Source: Agrobacterium fabrum str. C58
Lineage (GTDB): Bacteria > Pseudomonadota > Alphaproteobacteria > Rhizobiales > Rhizobiaceae
DNA: 64,000 nt
Assembly: GCF_000092025.1 (NCBI RefSeq)
Contig: NC_003062.2
Location: forward strand, 866,001 to 930,000
Direction: 5' to 3'
Below are positions 59,640 to 64,000 of the stretch, one piece after another. Both the position numbers and the translations under genes were made by a program. The notes under the pieces were generated by a model that saw nothing but the letters and a program-made list of their open reading frames with translations, ran no database searches and had not been told where the DNA came from. The first letter of the stretch is position 1. Each line of letters opens with the position of its first letter.

Positions 59640-62225
59640 ATGAACGAGACAGTCAGACACGCCCATCCAAATCAACCGGTTTCCGTGCCCGTGGAAGGCA
59701 TGACCTGCGCCTCCTGCGTGCGGCGTGTGGAAACCGCCGCGGCCAAGGTACCGGGTGTCGCTTCGAGCTCGGTGAACTTCGCCACGAAGAAGCTTACCGT
59801 CGAGCCGGCCGAAGGATTCTCAGCCAGGACGCTCGGCGCGGCCATCAAGAAGGTCGGTTACGATATCGCGCCGGAGCGGCAGGAATTTGCGGTCGACGGC
59901 CTGCACGGCGAGGCAGAGGCCGAGCGACTGAAGGCCGTTCTGAACGCCGTCGCGACCACAGTCAACGTGAAGGTTGATGCTGCCGCCGGCAAGGTCGCGG
60001 TGGAAACCATCGGCGGCCGGCGGGAGCGGGATGCGCTGGTGGAAACGGCGAAGCTTGCCGGCTTTGCGTTGAAGACACCGAAACCGCACGGACATTCCGC
60101 CCATCACGATCACGGCCAGCACCATGCACACCATCAGGGCCACAGCCAGATGACGGCGGCCGGTGAAAGCGGCGGCCATGACCATATGCAACATGCCGGC
60201 GAGGAGGGCGCGCTGAAACGCGACCTGACGATTGCCGCGATCCTGACCGCGCCGCTTTTCGTGTTGGAAATGGGCGGCCATATTTATGAGCCGATGCATC
60301 ACTGGCTGATGGGCATCATCGAGACACAGAACCTCTATTACATCTATTTCGTGCTGGCGACGGCGGTGATTTTCGGACCGGGACTGCGCTTCCTCAAGGC
60401 CGGTTTTCCCGCTTTGCTACGCGGCGCGCCGGAAATGAACTCGCTGGTGGCGCTGGGTGTCACAGCGGCCTATCTCTACTCCGTCGTGGCGACCTTCGCA
60501 CCCGATCTGCTGCCGGCAGAGGCGCAGTTCGTCTATTATGAAGCGGCAACCGTCATCGTGACGCTGATCCTCACCGGGCGGCTTCTCGAAGCACGCGCCA
60601 GCGGCCGCACGGGAGACGCCATCCGCAAGCTGATGAGCCTGCAGGCGAAGACTGCCCGGGTGGAGCGCGACGGTGCCACCATCGATATTTCTCCCGATGA
60701 TCTGGTGGCCGGCGATATCATCGTCATCCGTCCCGGCGAAAGGCTGGCAGTGGATGGTGAAGTCGTCGAAGGCTCGTCGTATGTCGATGAATCGATGATT
60801 TCGGGTGAACCAGTGCCGGTGGAAAAGACGGTCGGCGCAACTGTTGTCGGCGGCACCATCAACAAGACCGGCGCCTTCAAGTTCAAGGCGACCAAGGTCG
60901 GCGCCGATACCATGCTGTCGCAGATCATCCGCATGGTGGAGGAGGCTCAGGGCTCCAAGCTGCCGATCCAGCTGCTGGTGGACCGTGTTACCGCCCTGTT
61001 CGTGCCCGTCGTCATCGCCATTGCGGTGCTTACCTTCATCGTCTGGGCGATCTTCGGTCCTGAGCCCGCCTATACATTCGCGCTGGTCAATGCTGTCGCG
61101 GTACTCATCATCGCCTGCCCCTGCGCCATGGGTCTCGCCACGCCGACATCCATCATGGTCGGCACCGGAAGGGCGGCGGAGCTGGGCGTACTGTTTCGCA
61201 AGGGGCAAGCCCTGCAGGAACTGCGCTCGGCGCAGATCGTGGTGGTCGACAAGACCGGCACGGTGACCAAGGGCCGCCCGGAACTGACCGATCTGGTGGT
61301 TGCGGAAGGATTTGCCGATAACGAAGTTCTGGCGCTGGTTGCCGCTGTTGAGGGCCGCTCGGAACACCCGATAGCCGAAGCCATCGTCCGGGCTGCGGAA
61401 GAAAAGAATGTGGCGACTCCTGCAGGACTCGCGCCTACCACTGTCGAGAACTTCGAAAGCGTGACGGGCTACGGCATCGCGGCCACCGTCAATGGCCGCA
61501 AGGTCGAAGTCGGCGCGGATCGCTACATGGCGAAACTCGGCCATTCCGTCGATATCTTCGCTGAAGCCGCCGCAAGGCTGGGCGACGAGGGCAAGACACC
61601 GCTTTATGCCGCCATCGACGGCAGGTTGGCGGCTGCGATCGCCGTCGCCGATCCGTTGAAACCCTCGAGCGTCACCGCCATCAAGGCGTTGCAGGCGATG
61701 GGCATCGAAGTGGCGATGGTGACGGGCGACAATGAACGCACGGCGAACGCCATTGCCCGGCAGGTCGGCATTTCCCGCGTCGTGGCGGAAGTCTTGCCCG
61801 AGGGCAAGGTGAAGGCGATCCACGAAATGCGCGCCGGCGGCAAGGTGCTGGCCTTCGTGGGTGACGGCATCAATGACGCACCGGCGCTCGCCGAGGCCGA
61901 TATCGGCATCGCCGTCGGCACCGGCACGGATGTCGCCATCGAAAGCGCCGATGTGGTGCTGGTCGGCGGCGATCTTCTAGGCGCAGTCAATGCCATCGAG
62001 ATGAGCCGGGCGACCATGCGCAACATCAAGGAAAACCTGTTCTGGGCCTTTGGTTATAACGTGGCGCTGATACCGGTTGCGGCGGGTGTGCTTTATCCCG
62101 CCTTCGGCATCACGCTGTCGCCGATGATCGGCGCGGGTGCGATGGCGCTGTCCAGCGTCTTCGTCCTTGCCAATGCGCTGCGGTTGAAACGGGCAAAGGT
62201 TGTGCACAGGGAGGTGACGTCGTGA
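59640..62225 (+). CDS. actP: Copper-exporting P1B-type ATPase
   Basis: An 861-residue Cu+ pump of the inner membrane. N-terminal HMA domain '[16 protein letters not shown]' (residue 20 on); a second HMA-like part at about 80-145 lacks the C-x-x-C. A histidine-rich linker with over 10 His lies about 152-190. Eight helices, the TM6 ion motif '[19 protein letters not shown]', '[11 protein letters not shown]' phosphorylation, 'EHPIAEAI' and '[20 protein letters not shown]'. C-P-C with N-Y/M-x-x-S partners denotes Cu+ specificity. Overlaps hmrR by four bases. It is the ActP/CopA of rhizobia. Confidence 0.95.
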   Translation: MNETVRHAHPNQPVSVPVEGMTCASCVRRVETAAAKVPGVASSSVNFATKKLTVEPAEGFSARTLGAAIKKVGYDIAPERQEFAVDGLHGEAEAERLKAVLNAVATTVNVKVDAAAGKVAVETIGGRRERDALVETAKLAGFALKTPKPHGHSAHHDHGQHHAHHQGHSQMTAAGESGGHDHMQHAGEEGALKRDLTIAAILTAPLFVLEMGGHIYEPMHHWLMGIIETQNLYYIYFVLATAVIFGPGLRFLKAGFPALLRGAPEMNSLVALGVTAAYLYSVVATFAPDLLPAEAQFVYYEAATVIVTLILTGRLLEARASGRTGDAIRKLMSLQAKTARVERDGATIDISPDDLVAGDIIVIRPGERLAVDGEVVEGSSYVDESMISGEPVPVEKTVGATVVGGTINKTGAFKFKATKVGADTMLSQIIRMVEEAQGSKLPIQLLVDRVTALFVPVVIAIAVLTFIVWAIFGPEPAYTFALVNAVAVLIIACPCAMGLATPTSIMVGTGRAAELGVLFRKGQALQELRSAQIVVVDKTGTVTKGRPELTDLVVAEGFADNEVLALVAAVEGRSEHPIAEAIVRAAEEKNVATPAGLAPTTVENFESVTGYGIAATVNGRKVEVGADRYMAKLGHSVDIFAEAAARLGDEGKTPLYAAIDGRLAAAIAVADPLKPSSVTAIKALQAMGIEVAMVTGDNERTANAIARQVGISRVVAEVLPEGKVKAIHEMRAGGKVLAFVGDGINDAPALAEADIGIAVGTGTDVAIESADVVLVGGDLLGAVNAIEMSRATMRNIKENLFWAFGYNVALIPVAAGVLYPAFGITLSPMIGAGAMALSSVFVLANALRLKRAKVVHREVTS

Positions 62226-62644
62226 ACATCGGCCAGGCATCGGAGGCATCGGGCGTTTCCGCCAAGATGATCCGTTATTACGAGCAGATCGGCCTCATCA
62301 CCCCCGCCGCCCGCACCGGCAATAATTACCGGGTCTATGGCGAGCAGGATGTGCACAATCTGCGCTTCATCAAGCGGGCGCGTACGCTCGGTTTCTCGCT
62401 GGAAGAAACCGAGACTTTGCTGAAACTCTGGCAGGACAAGAGCCGCGAGAGTTCGGCGGTGAAGGAGATCGCGCTCGTCCATATCGCCGATCTCGAGCAG
62501 AAGATCGCCGAGATGAAGAGCATGGTGAAGACGCTCTCCCATCTCGCCCATTGCTGCGGTGGCGACCACCGACCCGACTGCCCCATCCTCGACGATCTCG
62601 CGGGCGCCGACAAGACAGACGGCAAGCCCGCGAGAACCCACTGA
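62222..62644 (+). CDS. hmrR: Copper-responsive MerR-family regulator HmrR/CueR
   Basis: A 140-residue regulator starting '[20 protein letters not shown]' as in HmrR and CueR. The copper-binding loop carries Cys in '[17 protein letters not shown]' (C-x7-C), the CueR-type placement, and lacks the Cys near residue 78 of zinc sensors. It activates actP through the 19-bp-spacer promoter at 59587. GTG start (62222) overlapping the actP stop by four bases. Confidence 0.95.
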   Translation: MNIGQASEASGVSAKMIRYYEQIGLITPAARTGNNYRVYGEQDVHNLRFIKRARTLGFSLEETETLLKLWQDKSRESSAVKEIALVHIADLEQKIAEMKSMVKTLSHLAHCCGGDHRPDCPILDDLAGADKTDGKPARTH

Positions 62645-62696
62645 ACTGCAATATCAGCCGGCGCACAAATATCGTGCCGTTCAAAAGGAGAAAACC

Positions 62697-62897
62697 ATGA
62701 GTGCAACCACCTTCCACATCCCTGATATGACCTGCGGCCATTGCGAAAAGACCCTGCGCGGCGCACTTGCGGATGTACTTCCTGGTGCGTCAGTGGCCAT
62801 CGATCTCGATGCCCATAAGCTGACCGTGACGGGCGACGCCTCAACCGCGGAGGAGGCTATCCGCGAAGCCGGTTATTCGCCCGAACGGGCGGGCTGA
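62697..62897 (+). CDS. copZ: CopZ-like copper chaperone
   Basis: A 66-residue single HMA domain with 'PDMTCGHCEKTLRGALADV' (M-x-C-x-x-C) and the ferredoxin-like fold end 'EAIREAGYSPERA'. It shuttles Cu+ to ActP or to the regulator. AAGGAG is well placed before 62697. Third gene of the copper operon, 52 bases after hmrR. Confidence 0.93.
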   Translation: MSATTFHIPDMTCGHCEKTLRGALADVLPGASVAIDLDAHKLTVTGDASTAEEAIREAGYSPERAG

Positions 62898-62929
62898 AAT
62901 GCGGCTTCTGTTTGCGCAAATGTGAAAAT

Positions 62930-62947
62930 GTGCTACATATGTTGCAC
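62930..62947. promoter_or_regulatory. Palindromic operator of mazEF
   Basis: GTGCTACATATGTTGCAC, an 18-base palindrome with one mismatched pair, located 20 bases upstream of the antitoxin start. Confidence 0.55.
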
Positions 62948-62966
62948 AATGCAGGAGCGCAGACGG

Positions 62967-63233
62967 ATGACCGTGACCACGAAAATAAGACGCCAGGGCG
63001 GCGCGGCGGTGATGACGATCCCGCCCGCTCTTTTGAAGATGCTGGGGCTGGAAATCGGTGAGCAACTGACGCTCGAGGTCGATAATGGCGCTCTGGTGGC
63101 AAGCCCGGTTCGACTGGAAAAGAAACGCTTCACGCTGGCCGAATTACTGGATGGTGCAGAGGAAGTGGCAGCTCTAAACGCCAGGGAGCGGGCGTGGGAC
63201 ACAGCGCCTCCTGTCGGCAAAGAAGCGTTGTGA
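62967..63233 (+). CDS. mazE: AbrB/MazE-like antitoxin
   Basis: An 88-residue protein with an N-terminal swapped-hairpin DNA-binding domain: 'VTTKIRRQGGAAVMTIPPAL' and 'LGLEIGEQLTLEVDNGALV' are of the MazE/AbrB type. The C-terminal part ('FTLAELLDGAEEVAALNARE') should wrap the toxin. AGGAG precedes 62967; the longer upstream start lies over the operator. The stop overlaps the toxin start (TGATG). Confidence 0.9.
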   Translation: MTVTTKIRRQGGAAVMTIPPALLKMLGLEIGEQLTLEVDNGALVASPVRLEKKRFTLAELLDGAEEVAALNARERAWDTAPPVGKEAL

Positions 63234-63592
63234 TGGTCCGCAACCAGATCCCCAAGCGCGGCGACGTTTATCTGGTTGATCTAAACCCTGTCGTAGGCAG
63301 CGAAATCAAGGACGAACATCGCTGTGTCGTCATCACGCCCAGAGAAATTAACGCGGTCGGACTCTGTCTCGTCGTCCCGGTGACCACCGGCGGCATGTTT
63401 ACGCGCAAGGCAGGGCTTGCCGTAAATATATCCGGCCACAAGACAACGGGCGTCGCTTTGTGCAATCAGGTGAGAAGCATGGATATCGTCGCCCGGGTTG
63501 CCCAGAAGAAAGCGAAATATATCGAAACCCTCGATGATGCGACGATCGATGAAATCGCCGGGCGCGTCATCAGCATGATCGATCCAGCTTGA
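63233..63592 (+). CDS. mazF: PemK/MazF mRNA interferase toxin
   Basis: A 119-residue endoribonuclease. 'KRGDVYLVDLNPVVGSEIKD' and 'CVVITPREINAV' carry the conserved R-G-D-x-Y and T-P; 'VPVTTGGMFTRKAGL' and 'ALCNQVRSMDIVAR' (with Q-x-R and D) complete the active site. It cuts mRNA at short motifs unless bound by MazE. Translationally coupled to mazE through a TGATG overlap. Confidence 0.93.
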   Translation: MVRNQIPKRGDVYLVDLNPVVGSEIKDEHRCVVITPREINAVGLCLVVPVTTGGMFTRKAGLAVNISGHKTTGVALCNQVRSMDIVARVAQKKAKYIETLDDATIDEIAGRVISMIDPA

Positions 63593-63599
63593 GCGAGGT

Positions 63600-63848
63600 T
63601 TAAACCTCGTCAAACGCTCCGCCTTCACGCGAAGGATTGCGGTCTATCACCCGTTCCTCGGCGTCGTCGGGCAGGGCCTCGTCGCTTTCCTGATAGGGGT
63701 CGTCCTCTGTTTCGGCCTCTTCTTCCTCAATTTCCTGTTCGATCGATTGTGGAATCTCTCCCTTGGCGGGAAGGGCGTCGACGTCGAGATCGAGCAAATC
63801 CTCGTCCATGGCGTCTTCACTGTGAGGCATGATCTTATTGCGGTCCAT
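63600..63848 (-). CDS. Small highly acidic protein, unknown
   Basis: An 82-residue protein with about one third Asp and Glu ('QSIEQEIEEEEAETEDDPYQ'), no Cys and no hydrophobic core, so probably disordered. AAAGGATACC stands before its ATG, which favours a real gene. I know no family for it. Convergent with mazF (eight bases between stops). Confidence 0.6.
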   Translation of the reverse strand: MDRNKIMPHSEDAMDEDLLDLDVDALPAKGEIPQSIEQEIEEEEAETEDDPYQESDEALPDDAEERVIDRNPSREGGAFDEV

Positions 63849-63882
63849 GACGGTATCCTTTCTAGCGGTTCACTCGGCAAAC

Positions 63883-63916
63883 GACCGGCGGGGCAGGTGG
63901 GTTCCTGCCGCCGGTC
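63883..63916. terminator. GC-rich hairpin near the right edge
   Basis: Stem GACCGGC-GG-GGCAGG / CCTGCC-GCCGGTC with a two-base bulge and six-base loop, between the acidic-protein gene start and the promoter at 63952. May end incoming transcription or be leader structure. Confidence 0.5.
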
Positions 63917-63951
63917 AATTCCCTGATTTCGCATCGGATAAAAAAGCCCGC

Positions 63952-63982
63952 TTGACCTCAATGGCGCTTGAGGTTCTAGTTT
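63952..63982 (+). promoter_or_regulatory. SoxR-type promoter (19-bp spacer, CCTCAA-N6-TTGAGG)
   Basis: ACCTCAA-TGGCGC-TTGAGGT is a perfect seven-base dyad with six-base centre, the exact architecture of SoxR boxes (CCTCAA-N6-TTGAGG). It sits between TTGACC (63952-63957) and TAGTTT (63977-63982), 19 bases apart. The controlled gene must start just beyond the window; soxR itself or a redox exporter is expected. Confidence 0.75.
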
Positions 63983-64000
63983 GCCCGCCGTGTCGCAAAA

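Noticed and set aside
60417..61823. Open frame of 468 codons antisense to actP
   Set aside because: Mirror of conserved ATPase motifs; His/Asp/Arg-rich shadow without start signals.

Overview
The window is an ordinary, gene-dense stretch of an alphaproteobacterial chromosome, almost certainly Agrobacterium (tumefaciens/fabrum group). The clearest marker is ros (39301-39729): the 142-residue product matches, from memory, the chromosomal Ros repressor of A. tumefaciens almost letter for letter. Codon use, rhizobial DUF genes, dmeRF, actP-hmrR-copZ and several rhizobial palindromic repeat families agree. I see no rRNA, tRNA, CRISPR array, phage or insertion sequence. Compositionally odd blocks are also absent, so I read this as core chromosome.

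Layout. 1-6.6 kb: trans-aconitate methyltransferase, a branched-chain aminotransferase, a chemotaxis receptor, and a LysR regulator divergent from an acetyltransferase. 6.8-11.6 kb: iron superoxide dismutase, a metallophosphoesterase, a WYL regulator facing a LysE exporter across a palindromic operator, and two c-type cytochromes. 11.6-13.3 kb: a cobalamin riboswitch in front of cbtB-cbtA (cobalt entry) and a small partner gene. 13.3-17.2 kb: a PfpI protein, an acetyltransferase, an orphan Zn/Cd-type MerR regulator, and the Ni/Co efflux unit dmeR-dmeF with its C-tract operator. 17.6-20.9 kb: a betaine/proline ABC transporter (proX-W-V) with a 156-bp palindromic repeat between proX and proW. 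21.4-32.7 kb: oligopeptidase B, a DUF930 protein, a DapA-like aldolase, a variant polysaccharide deacetylase, Ada, an AI-2E family permease, a VOC dioxygenase, a stress protein, a DksA-type protein, a hemolysin III homologue and MsrB. 32.9-38.9 kb: a complete, tightly coupled mrpABCDEFG antiporter operon.

38.9-42.4 kb: ros, then an orphan DnaA domain-IV protein and a DUF6456 gene, SufE and a DUF5330 protein. 42.8-48.8 kb: a PdhS/DivJ-like membrane histidine kinase overlapping a peptidoglycan-binding protein, then DUF1491, DUF2336 and a DUF1254/DUF1214 pair. 48.9-50.8 kb: an ArgO/LysE exporter and its LysG/ArgP regulator. 51.1-58.1 kb: an outer-membrane channel with a serine hydrolase, PBP1a, a YcgN protein and an OXA-1-like class D beta-lactamase. 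58.1-63.8 kb: a YafQ/DinJ toxin-antitoxin pair, a methyltransferase, the copper module actP-hmrR-copZ behind a textbook 19-bp-spacer promoter, a MazEF pair, and a small acidic protein. The last bases carry a SoxR-type promoter whose gene lies outside.

Shared themes are metal homeostasis (cobalt in, nickel/cobalt out, copper out, an orphan zinc/cadmium-type sensor), cell envelope and cation stress. I did not find a wholly new defence or mobile system. The most interesting leads are regulatory: two perfect TTAA-N7-TTAAC CtrA-type sites, several palindromic operators, the SoxR-type box, and the orphan DnaA-like gene beside ros.
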